Below are positions 8,938 to 18,422 of a stretch of 64,000 nt of DNA, piece after piece. Source of the stretch: Marinobacter litoralis (GTDB lineage: Bacteria; Pseudomonadota; Gammaproteobacteria; Pseudomonadales; Oleiphilaceae); NCBI RefSeq assembly GCF_016427555.1, contig NZ_JAELVS010000001.1:372001-436000 (forward strand), in the 5' to 3' direction. Under the pieces are notes generated by a model. That model worked only from the letters and a program-made list of their open reading frames with translations, was not told where the DNA came from and did no database searches. The stretch's first letter is position 1; every line of letters begins with the position of its first letter. The translations under genes were made by a program, and so were the position numbers.

Positions 8938-9540
8938 CTACCCCAGCAGGTGGTCCAGCGGGCGCTCGTAACTGGGCGCAAATACCTCAAGGAAGTATTT
9001 CACTTCCGGTGACGCATCTTCTTGCAGGCGGCGGAGTATCTGCTCTGCCGCCGGCTCGAACTCTTTGTTACCGGCCTGGATTTCGGCGCGACACTTCAAC
9101 AGCGCTGACAGCCGGTCAGCCGATTTGATCAGCTCTTGTTCTTCCTCTGTCCACTGCGACTCTCGCAGGTAGGGCGAAAAGGCATCCTGCAATTCACCGG
9201 GCAACAACGCCAGCAATTCAGCCTCGGCTTTGTGCTCGATATCGCCAAACACCTCCCGCATTACTTTCGAGTGGTACTTCACCGGAGTCGGCATATCCCC
9301 GGTAATCACTTCAGTGGCATCGTGATACAGGGCGGCGGTTGCAATTCGGTCTGCGTTTACCTGGCCGCCAAACCGGGTGTTGCGAATCAGCGCGAGGGCA
9401 TGGGCAATGGTGGCCACTTCCCAGGAGTGCGTCGCCACGTTTTCTTCAATGGCATTTCGCATCAACCCCCAGCGTTTTATCCAGCGTAGCCGGGACACAT
9501 AGGCAAAAAAATGGCTCACGGGCATCTGTTTCAGGCTCAT
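8938..9540 (-). CDS. yfbR: 5'-deoxynucleotidase, HD domain
   Basis: YfbR-type phosphohydrolase that removes phosphate from deoxyribonucleoside 5'-monophosphates in the cytoplasm, helping to balance dNTP pools. The metal-binding HD motifs are present: His38 in ATHSWE and the His73-Asp74 pair in LYHDATEVITGD, followed by MPTPVKYHS, which is typical of this family. The length of 200 residues is normal. It converges on qmcA (17-base gap) and lies downstream of the DUF748 gene on the same strand. Confidence 0.93.
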   Translation of the reverse strand: MSLKQMPVSHFFAYVSRLRWIKRWGLMRNAIEENVATHSWEVATIAHALALIRNTRFGGQVNADRIATAALYHDATEVITGDMPTPVKYHSKVMREVFGDIEHKAEAELLALLPGELQDAFSPYLRESQWTEEEQELIKSADRLSALLKCRAEIQAGNKEFEPAAEQILRRLQEDASPEVKYFLEVFAPSYERPLDHLLG

Positions 9541-9565
9541 TCAGGGTTTCCTGTCGGTTTCAGCA

Positions 9566-12379
9566 TCAGCGCACATCCAGTGTGAAGGGCACAATCACGT
9601 TGCCTTGTTCATCCAGCTCCGATTGTTGCAGAGTCTCCAGCGAAAACAACTGATCGTCGGGCACTCCGTGCGTGTCTTTCAAAAGCCGATGTATCGCTTG
9701 GCCGCGTCTGGCCGCCAGCTGACGGATACTTTCCGGTGGCAGTTGGCGCTCACCCGCTTGGTATTCCCGTTTCGCCTGGGCCCAGGCTTCGTCGCTGACG
9801 GCTTCACCGGCCGCTCTCATACGCTCTTTCAATAACACCAGGCCGTCCACTTCGGGTTCTGCCGCTCCGCGAATGCTGAGCAGCAGATCCGGCCGGTCGT
9901 TCAGCGCCTTGGCCAAGGCGGCGATTTTTTCCGCTTCGCCGTCTGCCAAGGCAATCTTGCCGGGTACAAAACTGACCCGGCCCAGCTCTTCAGTACTGAA
10001 GCCGGCAAAATCCGCCAGCGAACCCAGCATGCTGAACGGTGACGCGGCCGCTTTGACCAGGAGGTTCACAAAGGTGCGCATCACCACCTGACCAATTCGG
10101 AAATCGGGATTGGAAATGTCACCGCTTATCGGTAAATCCACGTCGATAATACCCTGTTGATTCTCGAGCAGGGCCAAACCCAGCTTCACCGGCGCATTGA
10201 CGGCTTCTTCGCTGGCTACCGACTGGCCCAAACGCATCTGATCCAGACGAAGCTGGTTCGAAGCCTTCAAGTTCGTGCCGGTGATTTCGTAATCCAGCTC
10301 AAGATCCAGTTTTCCTGCATCCACGGCGTAACCTAAATAACGGCCGAGGTAGGGGGAAAGCGCCGGTAACGACACGCCTTCCATCGTGAGCTTCAGATCA
10401 CTGGTTTCCTCGGTTCCCAGAGCGCCCAGCGAGCCTTGGAATGACACCGGAGCACCACCCGCCAGTTCGCCTTGCACACTGACCAGCCCCTGCTGGGGCG
10501 GCACATTGCTGATACCACTGACGGAACCTGACAATCGCTCAATTCCGGTGGTAAAGACAGGGCTCAGGGTGCGATCGGTGTAATCCACCGAACCACCCTC
10601 AATAAGCAGCTCACCAATGCGGAAAATAAACTCGGGTTGTTCATCGGTTTGACGGCTGGTCGCGTTTTCTTCTGAAGACTCACGGGGTTGTGCATCCGGC
10701 CCCGCTTTCACCACGCCTTCGACATTGTGGGCACCGCCTTTTAGACGAACCAGATTGAAATAGGGCTGCTCCAGCGTTACCGTGCCGATTTCCAATCGGG
10801 CCGGGTTCACATTGAACTCCACCGGTGCCAGTCGCAACAGTTGCCAGGTTACCAACTCACCCTGCTGCTCAGGCAGCTTCAGGTCAAAGTCGGTCAGCTG
10901 CGCTGAACCACTGAACGTGCCGGTTACCGGCGCAGCCTGCCCATCCAGATCGAGATTGCCATCAAAACTCAGCAGGCCATTTGATATCGCCACATTGGCT
11001 CCTAGCTGGATATAGGGCTCAACGGCCTCCAAGACGATATCTGACCCTGCCAGAGCCGCTTCAAAATTGAACGGGGTAGGGGTAAGCTGACCCTTGGCGC
11101 TGATTTGGCCACCACTGGCCAGCTGGGTGGCTAGCTCGAAGGCCGTCGGCTCATCGGTCCGGTGGGACAGTTCACCCAGAGTGACAGCTAGGTCCACCCA
11201 TTCCAGCTCTGCGGGCCGTGCCGCCGCTTCATCTCGCCAACGCAAGCGGCCCTCCGTTAACTCAACGCCCTGCACCTCCCAGCGGAACGGCTGACCTGCG
11301 TCTGTTAAGCCGTCGGCTTCTGGCGCGGTTTCGACGGGCGGCAACGAGGCTTGCCAGTCAATACGTCCATCCGCTTGCCGGGTTGCTGAAACAAAGGGCT
11401 GTTCAATCGTCACCATGCCGACCTGCGCTTGCTTCGCAGCCAGGTCGAAACCGATGCCACCCACCGTCACGGTTTCAAGCCTTAGCGAAGGCTCCTCAAC
11501 ATCTTCGGCCAAAGCCAGCGCCAGCTGGTTAATCTCTATCTTGCCGTTTGAGGTTTCCAGCTGAAACCCGCGTTCATTCGAAAACCAATAGTCCGACTCA
11601 GCCGTAACCCTCCCCGTCTTTAAGCGCCAGGGAAGGTGCGGAGCCAAATACTTGGCCAGAGTTTTGTAACTGACGTCGGAAAACCGAACCCGGCCCTGGG
11701 AATACAAAGGGTTGATACTCAGTTCACCCTCCCACTCAAGGGTTTGATCACCAATGGCGGCAACGATGGAGTAGCGGCTCTCGTCTTCGCTCCGGGACCA
11801 GGTGGCCAGATCATCCACGGCGAGACTCAACGGTTTAATGTTCAACTCAATGGTGTCTTTCTGAGTAAAATCCCGGAACAACAAGCGGCCGTCTTCAATT
11901 GCCAAGTGGCTGAAATAAAGCTTTGGCAGCTCGCTGTCTGCCGCCTTGGCCTCAGTCGTATCCTCCGCAAGCTCCGGGATTGCACGCTTCCAGTCCCGGG
12001 CGAAATTGACCGAGTAATCCTCCAACAGATCCAATCGCACATCGGGCTTTACCAGGCGGATGCCATCAAACCCCACTACCCCCCTCGCAAGCTGCAACAC
12101 ATCCAGATTGACGTACAAATGCTCAAACGCGGCCACGGGCCGTTCTTCGTCGTCCTGCGCCGAAAACTCGTCTGCTTCCAGGCTGAACAGAAACGGGTTG
12201 AAGCGGATGTCAGAAACCTGGGCCTGCCATCCCATTTTGTCGTTCAACTGATTCGGAAGTTCTTTCTCAAGCCACCATGGCAGCAACAGGAATCCGGCCA
12301 GCGCATACAGCACCAGTAACACACACAGCCCGATCAACAGGTTTCTGACCTTATGACTTCCTGCCGTTGATTGGCCCAC
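9566..12379 (-). CDS. AsmA-like DUF748 protein
   Basis: A 937-residue envelope protein with one N-terminal membrane helix (about residues 14-34) and a long beta-rich periplasmic region containing DUF748 repeats. These belong to the AsmA/TamB-like bridge-protein superfamily, whose members are implicated in lipid traffic to, or stability of, the outer membrane. The C-terminal 150 residues (from KIALADGEAEKIAALAKAL) resemble the alpha/beta tail common in long DUF748 proteins. Its own substrate is unknown. Confidence 0.85.
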   Translation of the reverse strand: MGQSTAGSHKVRNLLIGLCVLLVLYALAGFLLLPWWLEKELPNQLNDKMGWQAQVSDIRFNPFLFSLEADEFSAQDDEERPVAAFEHLYVNLDVLQLARGVVGFDGIRLVKPDVRLDLLEDYSVNFARDWKRAIPELAEDTTEAKAADSELPKLYFSHLAIEDGRLLFRDFTQKDTIELNIKPLSLAVDDLATWSRSEDESRYSIVAAIGDQTLEWEGELSINPLYSQGRVRFSDVSYKTLAKYLAPHLPWRLKTGRVTAESDYWFSNERGFQLETSNGKIEINQLALALAEDVEEPSLRLETVTVGGIGFDLAAKQAQVGMVTIEQPFVSATRQADGRIDWQASLPPVETAPEADGLTDAGQPFRWEVQGVELTEGRLRWRDEAAARPAELEWVDLAVTLGELSHRTDEPTAFELATQLASGGQISAKGQLTPTPFNFEAALAGSDIVLEAVEPYIQLGANVAISNGLLSFDGNLDLDGQAAPVTGTFSGSAQLTDFDLKLPEQQGELVTWQLLRLAPVEFNVNPARLEIGTVTLEQPYFNLVRLKGGAHNVEGVVKAGPDAQPRESSEENATSRQTDEQPEFIFRIGELLIEGGSVDYTDRTLSPVFTTGIERLSGSVSGISNVPPQQGLVSVQGELAGGAPVSFQGSLGALGTEETSDLKLTMEGVSLPALSPYLGRYLGYAVDAGKLDLELDYEITGTNLKASNQLRLDQMRLGQSVASEEAVNAPVKLGLALLENQQGIIDVDLPISGDISNPDFRIGQVVMRTFVNLLVKAAASPFSMLGSLADFAGFSTEELGRVSFVPGKIALADGEAEKIAALAKALNDRPDLLLSIRGAAEPEVDGLVLLKERMRAAGEAVSDEAWAQAKREYQAGERQLPPESIRQLAARRGQAIHRLLKDTHGVPDDQLFSLETLQQSELDEQGNVIVPFTLDVR

Positions 12380-12521
12380 AAAACTCTCCCTTACCCGTTA
12401 TGGTCATCACTAAAGCATAGCGTTCACACAACGGCTTTGTCAGCCAAACCTGACAGCCGCCGCCGAACCGGATATCCTCAACACCTTAAAACTCCTGTGA
12501 ACGCCAACGGAGAACAACTCT

Positions 12522-13157
12522 ATGGATATCGGCGATATGCGTCGGGACTTTGAAAGTGAGGGTCTGGACCGCGAACACCTGCATGACGACCCCATCGTTC
12601 AATTCCAGAATTGGTTCGAAGACAGCCGCAAAGCCGGCATTCTGGAGCCTAATGCCATGTCTCTGGCTACCAGCGGCGCCGACCAGATGCCCGATATCCG
12701 AACCGTACTGCTGAAATATTTCGACGACCGCGGTTTTGTTTTCTACACCAATTACAGCAGCCGAAAAGCGCGCGAGCTCGACCAGAATCCACGCGCTGCG
12801 CTGCTGTTCCCGTGGATCGGGCTGAACCGCCAGGTGCGAATTCAAGGCACAGTAGAGAAAGTCAGCAAATCGGAATCACTGAGGTATTTCACCTCAAGAC
12901 CTCGCGGCAGCCAGATAGGCGCCTGGGTTTCCGAACAAAGCAAAGCCATTACATCGCGGGGATTGCTCGAGCAGAAAGTTGCGGAGATGAAACGCAAGTT
13001 CAGCTCTGGCGAAATTCCTCTGCCCGATTTCTGGGGCGGATACCGTGTGGTTCCGGAGCGAATCGAGTTCTGGCAAGGCCGACCCAGCCGGCTTCACGAC
13101 CGATTTGAATACGTGAGAGAAGCGGATGCCTGGACGATCCAACGACTACAACCCTGA
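12522..13157 (+). CDS. pdxH: Pyridoxamine/pyridoxine 5'-phosphate oxidase
   Basis: FMN-dependent oxidase that makes pyridoxal 5'-phosphate from PNP or PMP. The 211-residue length is standard. Recognisable segments are RTVLLKYFDDRGFVFYTNY, the SRKARELDQNPRAALLF core, and the C-terminal FWQGRPSRLHDRFEY signature with the phosphate-binding arginines. The start has CGGAG about eight bases upstream. The next gene begins inside its last 32 bases, so the two are probably translated as a coupled pair. Confidence 0.96.
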   Translation: MDIGDMRRDFESEGLDREHLHDDPIVQFQNWFEDSRKAGILEPNAMSLATSGADQMPDIRTVLLKYFDDRGFVFYTNYSSRKARELDQNPRAALLFPWIGLNRQVRIQGTVEKVSKSESLRYFTSRPRGSQIGAWVSEQSKAITSRGLLEQKVAEMKRKFSSGEIPLPDFWGGYRVVPERIEFWQGRPSRLHDRFEYVREADAWTIQRLQP

Positions 13158-13887
13158 AACACCGCAAATCTGGTTGTGTCATCAGATTTCACGCGTACCG
13201 AATTCGTTACCGGACTGGCTCACGGCGTTTGAGCGAGACACGCTGGCAAAACTGGACGGTCCGCGCCGAGGAGAGTATTTGTCCAGCCGCTGGTTGATTC
13301 GCCAGGGTTTGAGCAAAACCAGCAACGAACCAGCGGAACGGTGCCACCCTGTCGATGGTCGCCCCATCGCCTCGCAGTTTCCGGCTGGCTGGCACCTCTC
13401 ACTCAGCCACAGTCAGGGGCTCAATGCGGTCGCAATAGGTCCAACGCCGTTGGGCGTCGACGTTGAGCCAAGCCAACGGAAGCCGGATTGGCAGGGAGTT
13501 GCCAAGCGCTGGTTTTCACCGGTTGAGCAAGAATGGTTACTGCGGGCAAACGATCCCTACAATTTTCTGCAGGTCTGGACCCTGAAAGAAGCTTGGCTGA
13601 AGGCCACACGCCGGGGCATTGCCGGGAACCTGCAAACACTGGAAGTTCGGAAAGACTTCGAGCTGTACGGGGATCAGCCCGACCGACAGTGGCAAAGCTG
13701 CGGCTGTTACGTCGAAGGGTTTCTCGCCACGCTGGTGTATCAAACCAACAATCCCGACCTGGAGGCCAATTGGCCGGCCGTTACCTTGCTGGAGCCGCCA
13801 CCAGAGGATTACAGCCTGGCACCGGCCGAGCCGCTGGACACCATTTGGGACCCGCTCTACCATCGGACGATTCGAGCCAAACGCTAG
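13126..13887 (+). CDS. 4'-phosphopantetheinyl transferase superfamily protein
   Basis: Transfers phosphopantetheine from CoA to a serine on carrier proteins. The Sfp-type signatures are present: GVDVE at residues 110-114 (Mg-binding Asp and Glu) and WTLKEAWLKA at 151-160. At 253 residues it is longer than AcpS and resembles the Sfp/EntD class. No NRPS, PKS or polyunsaturated fatty acid synthase lies nearby, so its carrier protein is encoded elsewhere or it is a general enzyme. The ATG at 13126 overlaps pdxH by 32 bases; a later start is possible but no better candidate precedes the conserved IWLCHQ segment. Confidence 0.87.
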   Translation: MPGRSNDYNPETPQIWLCHQISRVPNSLPDWLTAFERDTLAKLDGPRRGEYLSSRWLIRQGLSKTSNEPAERCHPVDGRPIASQFPAGWHLSLSHSQGLNAVAIGPTPLGVDVEPSQRKPDWQGVAKRWFSPVEQEWLLRANDPYNFLQVWTLKEAWLKATRRGIAGNLQTLEVRKDFELYGDQPDRQWQSCGCYVEGFLATLVYQTNNPDLEANWPAVTLLEPPPEDYSLAPAEPLDTIWDPLYHRTIRAKR

Positions 13888-13895
13888 GAGCAACC

Positions 13896-14480
13896 ATGCC
13901 GGACACTCAGCAGCGCTGCCCATGGTGCGGCACAGACCCACTGTACGTGCATTATCACGATACGGTCTGGGGCAGGCCCGAGTATGACGATCAGGCCTTG
14001 TTTGAAAAATTGTGCCTGGACGGCCAGCAAGCGGGCCTCAGCTGGTTGACCATCTTGCGCAAGCACGGCACCTACCGGGCGGCCTACGCCAACTTTGACC
14101 CCGTGAAAATTGCCCGGTTCACCGAGCAGGATCAGGCCCGGTTGCTGAAAGACCCCGGCATTATCCGGAACCGCCTGAAAGTGCAGTCGATCATTCGAAA
14201 CGCCAACGCCTATCTCGCCCTGAAAGAGCGGGGCATCGGGTTCGCAGAATTCCTGTGGCAGTTCGTCGAACATCGCCCGATACAAAACCACTGGCGCACG
14301 CTTGAAGAAGTGCCTGTGACCACACCCGAATCCGAAGCCCTGTCAAAAGCCTTGAAAAAGGCCGGTTTCAATTTTGTGGGACCGACCATCGTCTACGCCT
14401 TTATGCAGGCTACGGGCATGGTCAATGATCATTTGGTGAGCTGCAAAGCGCATCAAGAGTGCCAAGCCCTGTCGCTGTAG
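13896..14480 (+). CDS. tag: DNA-3-methyladenine glycosylase I
   Basis: Base-excision repair enzyme removing N3-methyladenine from alkylated DNA. The 194-residue length is normal. The N-terminal CPWCG and YHDTVWGRP segments belong to the family's zinc site and active-site region, and FEKLCLDGQQAGLSWLTIL carries the catalytic-region glutamate and stacking tryptophan. The C-terminal VNDHLVSCKAH supplies the last zinc ligands. It starts at ATG 13896 with GGAG just upstream, eight bases after the PPTase gene, so the three genes pdxH-PPTase-tag form one transcription unit. Confidence 0.94.
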   Translation: MPDTQQRCPWCGTDPLYVHYHDTVWGRPEYDDQALFEKLCLDGQQAGLSWLTILRKHGTYRAAYANFDPVKIARFTEQDQARLLKDPGIIRNRLKVQSIIRNANAYLALKERGIGFAEFLWQFVEHRPIQNHWRTLEEVPVTTPESEALSKALKKAGFNFVGPTIVYAFMQATGMVNDHLVSCKAHQECQALSL

Positions 14481-14527
14481 GATTCAGCGCGAGATATCCA
14501 CAAGGAAAGGAAAAGAAGAGGAAAGGT

Positions 14528-14636
14528 GATCGGACACACCCGGCCATCTATAAAACGGCCAACCGGGTGCCCGATCGGGAGGCAAGACAACCTCCATTAC
14601 CCGCAGACGAAGCGACCGTGTTCGTCTGCGGGTAAT
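14528..14636. terminator. Two stem-loops between convergent tag and ask
   Basis: The second stem-loop is a perfect 16-base pairing (14596-14611 with 14621-14636) around a 9-base loop, followed by TTTT on the plus strand. The first (14528-14576) is interrupted: GATCGG pairs with CCGATC and CACCCGG with CCGGGTG. Position and structure fit a terminator for tag and probably a bidirectional block between the two convergent units. Confidence 0.75.
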
Positions 14637-14638
14637 TT

Positions 14639-16093
14639 TCAGGGCGTCTCAGACGCCGCGACAATTGCGTATTCGTGGTTGTGGGGCTCAATGAGCGCAC
14701 CGTGCAACGCAGCGATCGCAGAGTCGTAGTGGTCTTCGTCGATCACGAACTGGATGTCCACCTGACGCATGCACTGGTGAATCGCCAGTACACTGATGCC
14801 TTTGTCAGCCAACGACTTGACCGAACGCGCCAGAATACCCGGCACTTTCATATCACTGCCAATGGCCGAAACCAAAGCCACCTTTCGGGTGCTCAGCTCA
14901 GCATTCGGGAAGGCTTCTTCCATCGCTTTCACCACCCGCTTCACATGCTTGAGCGTGGTATCCACATAGTGGGTAATGGTGTTGGCGTTGGTGTCTTTGG
15001 AGATAAAGCGCACCTTGTAGCGGGACAGAATATCCAGCAAAGCTCGGTCAGAGCCAGGCTCACCTTGCATGTCCTGATCGAACACTTCGATGGCAAAGAC
15101 ACCCTTGGCGCCCGCAATAATCTCGACTTGCGGCTTTTCACTGACGTAATCGCCGGTGATCAGCGTACCGGTGTGCTCTGGCTCAAACGTGTTCATCACC
15201 CGCAGGGGGATCTCGTTCTGGCGCAGGCCCTTACCGGCACGAGGGTGAATCGCTTCCATCCCCAGGTTCGCCAGCTGGTCGGCTACGTCGTAGTTGGTGC
15301 GTCCCAGCGGAACCACTTTGTCTTCGCCGACGATATTCGGGTCCGCAGAGCTCAGGTGATACTCTTTATGGATGATCGCTTCACAGGCGTTGGTCATGAC
15401 CGCAATACGGCTGAACGTCATCTCGCTGTAGCCACGGTCGAAGGTCCGCATCAGACCTTCTTTGCACTGGGCGTAACCGGTCACGATCGGCAGTTCGCGG
15501 CTCAGGTCAACGTTATCGAACGCCTGTTGCAGCTTTTCATCCAGCGGCAACAACTCACTGTCACGCCAGCCGGTCAGATCCACAAATCGGGCGTTGATGC
15601 CTTCTTGCTGAAGCTTCAATGCGGTATTGAACGCACTGTGAGCCTCACCGATACCCGCCAGCATTTCCCGTACCGTCAGCAGATGCTCTTCCAACTGGAA
15701 TTGACCGTAGGAACACAGGCGCTGAAGATCGATCAGACAGCCCCGAACGCCTTCAATGCGGTCGGTAATGAACTGATCGGCCTGCTGTTTCAGCATAGGA
15801 TCGGTAAACAGGTCACCGTTGATATCGGTCAGCAGCTTGATCAGGGTGGTCAGGTCGTCGCCCCACGCCCAATCGGATTCTGCATCGGCGAACAGGGCGT
15901 AAACGCCCGGCTCACCGGTTTTCTTGTGTTCCAGCAATTCGTTGGTAACGCCACCGTAGGCAGAAACCACGAAAATCCGCTGGTAGAGGTCCGCCTCATC
16001 GCGATTACCAATAATGATATTATCGCGCACGGCCTCGTAATTGCTCATGGAGGTACCGCCGATTTTCTCGACGGTATGCTGTGCCGTAGTCAT
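14639..16093 (-). CDS. ask: Ectoine-type aspartate kinase
   Basis: Phosphorylates L-aspartate, the first step toward the ectoine precursor aspartate semialdehyde. The 484-residue protein begins MTTAQHTVEKIGGTSMSNYEAV, the amino-terminus typical of Ask_Ect enzymes, and ends in ACT domains. Ask_Ect copies in ectoine operons are generally less feedback-sensitive than housekeeping LysC. The start is the ATG whose first base is 16093. It lies 49 bases downstream of ectB on the same strand. In many halophiles ectC sits between these two genes; here it does not. Confidence 0.93.
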   Translation of the reverse strand: MTTAQHTVEKIGGTSMSNYEAVRDNIIIGNRDEADLYQRIFVVSAYGGVTNELLEHKKTGEPGVYALFADAESDWAWGDDLTTLIKLLTDINGDLFTDPMLKQQADQFITDRIEGVRGCLIDLQRLCSYGQFQLEEHLLTVREMLAGIGEAHSAFNTALKLQQEGINARFVDLTGWRDSELLPLDEKLQQAFDNVDLSRELPIVTGYAQCKEGLMRTFDRGYSEMTFSRIAVMTNACEAIIHKEYHLSSADPNIVGEDKVVPLGRTNYDVADQLANLGMEAIHPRAGKGLRQNEIPLRVMNTFEPEHTGTLITGDYVSEKPQVEIIAGAKGVFAIEVFDQDMQGEPGSDRALLDILSRYKVRFISKDTNANTITHYVDTTLKHVKRVVKAMEEAFPNAELSTRKVALVSAIGSDMKVPGILARSVKSLADKGISVLAIHQCMRQVDIQFVIDEDHYDSAIAALHGALIEPHNHEYAIVAASETP

Positions 16094-16142
16094 AATTTTG
16101 CCTCTGCCATCTACAGAATAGGAGAAATTCGATGCAGGCGCC

Positions 16143-17411
16143 TTAAGACGCCTGGCTGATCCCTTTCTGCATGATTTCATCGACACTTTCACCCAGCAGC
16201 TGGGCACCACGACGCAGATCGTCTTCGCTGGTGGTCAGCGGCATCAGGCACTTGATTACCTCGTCGTTTGGACCACTGGTTTCGATGATCAGGCCTTTCT
16301 CGAACGCCAGCTTGGTGATCGGGCCGGTAACATCAGCATTCACGGCTTCAATACCACGCATCAGACCGCGGCCTTTCACTTTGAATTCGCCGGGGTAACG
16401 GTCACAGATAGCCTGCAGCTCATCACCCAACACTTTCGCCTTGGCTTTCACAGAGTTGGCAAAGGCATCGTCTTTCCAGTAGGCATCGATAGCGGCGCGG
16501 GCAGTAACGAAGGCCATGTTGTTACCACGGAAGGTACCGTTGTGCTCACCGGATTCCCAAATATCCAGCTCTGGCTTGAACAGCACCAGCGCCATTGGCA
16601 GGCCGTAACCACTCAGAGATTTGGATACGGTAACGATGTCTGGCTTGATGCCGGCAAATTCAAAGCTGAAGAACTCACCGGTACGGCCGTTGCCTGCCTG
16701 GATGTCGTCGAGAATCAGCAGAATGTCGTGCTTCTCGCACAGCTCGGACAAACCTTTCAGCCATTCAGCACGAGCAGCGTTCAGACCACCTTCACCCTGA
16801 ACCGCTTCTACGATGACCGCAGCCGGGGTTTCGATGCCGGAAGAGCTGTCTGACAACACTTTGTCCATGATGGCCAGGGAATCCACATCTTCGCCCAGAT
16901 AGCCGTCATAGAACATGAAATCGACATTGCCCAGCGGCATGCCTACACCACCACGGTGATGCTTGTTACCGGTAGCCGCTACAGCACCGGTTGTTACGCC
17001 GTGGAAACCGTTGGTGAAGGAGATGATGTTGGTACGACCTTTCACCTTACGCGCCAGCTTCATGGCCGCTTCTACACAGTTGGTACCGGTCGGGCCGGTA
17101 AACTGCATTTTGTAGTCCAGACCACGAGGCTGAAGGATGTTCTTTTTGTAAGACTCCATGAAGTCCTGCTTGGCGGTGGTGAACAGGTCCAGGCCTTGGC
17201 TCACACCGTCTGCTTCGATGTATTCAAGCAGCGCTTTCTTCAGGGTGTCGTTGTTGTGGCCGTAGTTCAGGGAACCGGCACCGGCCAGAAAATCCAGGTA
17301 CTGTTTGCCGTCTTCGGTGTACAAATGCGCGTTCTTGGCGCGGTTAAAAACCACCGGAAAGGCGCGGGAATAAACACGTACTTCGGATTCAGTAGACTTA
17401 AAAATTTCCAT
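16143..17411 (-). CDS. ectB: Diaminobutyrate-2-oxoglutarate transaminase
   Basis: PLP-dependent class III aminotransferase converting aspartate semialdehyde and glutamate to L-2,4-diaminobutyrate, the second step of the ectoine route. The 422-residue protein begins [16 protein letters not shown], the usual EctB start, so I place the start at 17411 rather than six codons upstream. [14 protein letters not shown] is the cofactor-binding aspartate region, and Lys264 in [11 protein letters not shown] should bind PLP. The 175-base gap to ectA is long for one operon and contains no gene I can support. Confidence 0.96.
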   Translation of the reverse strand: MEIFKSTESEVRVYSRAFPVVFNRAKNAHLYTEDGKQYLDFLAGAGSLNYGHNNDTLKKALLEYIEADGVSQGLDLFTTAKQDFMESYKKNILQPRGLDYKMQFTGPTGTNCVEAAMKLARKVKGRTNIISFTNGFHGVTTGAVAATGNKHHRGGVGMPLGNVDFMFYDGYLGEDVDSLAIMDKVLSDSSSGIETPAAVIVEAVQGEGGLNAARAEWLKGLSELCEKHDILLILDDIQAGNGRTGEFFSFEFAGIKPDIVTVSKSLSGYGLPMALVLFKPELDIWESGEHNGTFRGNNMAFVTARAAIDAYWKDDAFANSVKAKAKVLGDELQAICDRYPGEFKVKGRGLMRGIEAVNADVTGPITKLAFEKGLIIETSGPNDEVIKCLMPLTTSEDDLRRGAQLLGESVDEIMQKGISQAS

Positions 17412-17586
17412 TGTCTTGCCTCTTAGCATAGTAGGTTCGAGGTTGTGCTCGGCGGCTTGCTGGTAAAACGTGTCGGTCGCAACAAACCTACCGGGCGTTT
17501 ATTTCAGCCACATAACAGGCCCACCTCGGGCGGCCCGGGCTGTATAAAATCGCGGTCAATAATTCACTCGCTGTGAATCAGAGCTC

Positions 17587-18102
17587 TCAGACAGGCTTTG
17601 TAAAAGGTCCGATGCGCAGCAAGAACTCGGAATCGTGCTTGCCACCGAAATGGGTGCCTTTCTCAAAGTGCTCGTGGTAGGTGAGCTCTGCACCTAGGTC
17701 ACGGGCGAACGAGCGGAACAAAGCCCAGGAAGCGTCGTTGTCTTCCGTAATCGTGGTTTCCATATGGGTAACGCCCTTACACGCGTCACGGCCCACGATT
17801 TCTTTCAGCATCCGCTTGGCCAAGCCTTGCCCACGACCTTTCTCGTGAACGGCCACCTGCCAGACAAATACTGTTTCGGGCTGCTGGGGAGGGATGTATC
17901 CGGAGATAAAGCCGACCAAATCGCCGTCTTTCTCCGCGGCCACGCCGGTTTCGGCAAAGTGGCTGCACTGCAGGAGGTTGCAGTAAATCGAGTTGGGGTC
18001 CAGCGGAGGACATTCCGCCACCAACTGGTGGAGCCTGTAGCCATCATCCTTGGTTGGTTTACGCAGGGTGATGGCGGTGGTATTCGATCCTTCAGAGGTC
18101 AT
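17587..18102 (-). CDS. ectA: Diaminobutyrate acetyltransferase
   Basis: GNAT-family enzyme that acetylates L-2,4-diaminobutyrate to N-gamma-acetyl-diaminobutyrate, the substrate of ectoine synthase. The core DPNSIYCNLLQCSHFAETG and the acetyl-CoA loop GRGQGLAKRML are clear. I choose the ATG at 18102; a GTG at 18117 in frame would leave only about ten bases of leader after the promoter I see and has no ribosome site. It heads the ectA-ectB-ask set. No ectC follows, so the local pathway stops at acetyl-diaminobutyrate unless ectC is elsewhere in the genome. Confidence 0.95.
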   Translation of the reverse strand: MTSEGSNTTAITLRKPTKDDGYRLHQLVAECPPLDPNSIYCNLLQCSHFAETGVAAEKDGDLVGFISGYIPPQQPETVFVWQVAVHEKGRGQGLAKRMLKEIVGRDACKGVTHMETTITEDNDASWALFRSFARDLGAELTYHEHFEKGTHFGGKHDSEFLLRIGPFTKPV

Positions 18103-18135
18103 GTTTTGTCGTTTCACGTCAAAATTTAGGCATAA

Positions 18136-18163
18136 ATTATATAGAGCACGAAATATATTTCAA
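18136..18163 (-). promoter_or_regulatory. Sigma-70-type promoter of ectA
   Basis: Read on the minus strand, TTGAAA (18158-18163) and a perfect TATAAT (18136-18141) are separated by 16 bases. Transcription would start near 18128, about 26 bases before the ectA ATG. The surroundings are strongly AT-rich. Confidence 0.7.
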
Positions 18164-18235
18164 GAGAAAGCCCTAAATTACCCAAGGACCACCCCCTGAA
18201 CTCCCGGTTTGAATCGCACCTTACAGCGCAATCAC

Positions 18236-18306
18236 GAGGGGTAAATTTCGACCCAAACACCGCCAAAAGCCCTGCAGCACAGGCAATCAGGCGAAATTCG
18301 CCCCTC
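18236..18306. repeat. Imperfect inverted repeat upstream of ectA (element E)
   Basis: Arms of 15 bases at 18236-18250 (GAGGGGTAAATTTCG) and 18292-18306 pair at 13 positions around a 41-base spacer. It lies in the 320-base gap between ectA and the symporter, downstream of the symporter and upstream of the ectA promoter. It may end symporter transcription. Nothing else is recognisable in the gap apart from the ectA promoter. Confidence 0.55.
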
Positions 18307-18422
18307 TACAACCAAACATAGACCACACTCGAAAATCGCGCCAATAAAAAATAACCACCAACAAAACCTTTAGGGCTCCAAACATTGCCAGCAACACCCT
18401 GACCAATGGAACAGCCTCGTTG

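Noticed and set aside
14675..16159. A 494-codon plus-strand frame opposite aspartokinase
   Set aside because: It mirrors the ask gene almost end to end, has no family similarity, and lacks a ribosome site; ask is unambiguous.
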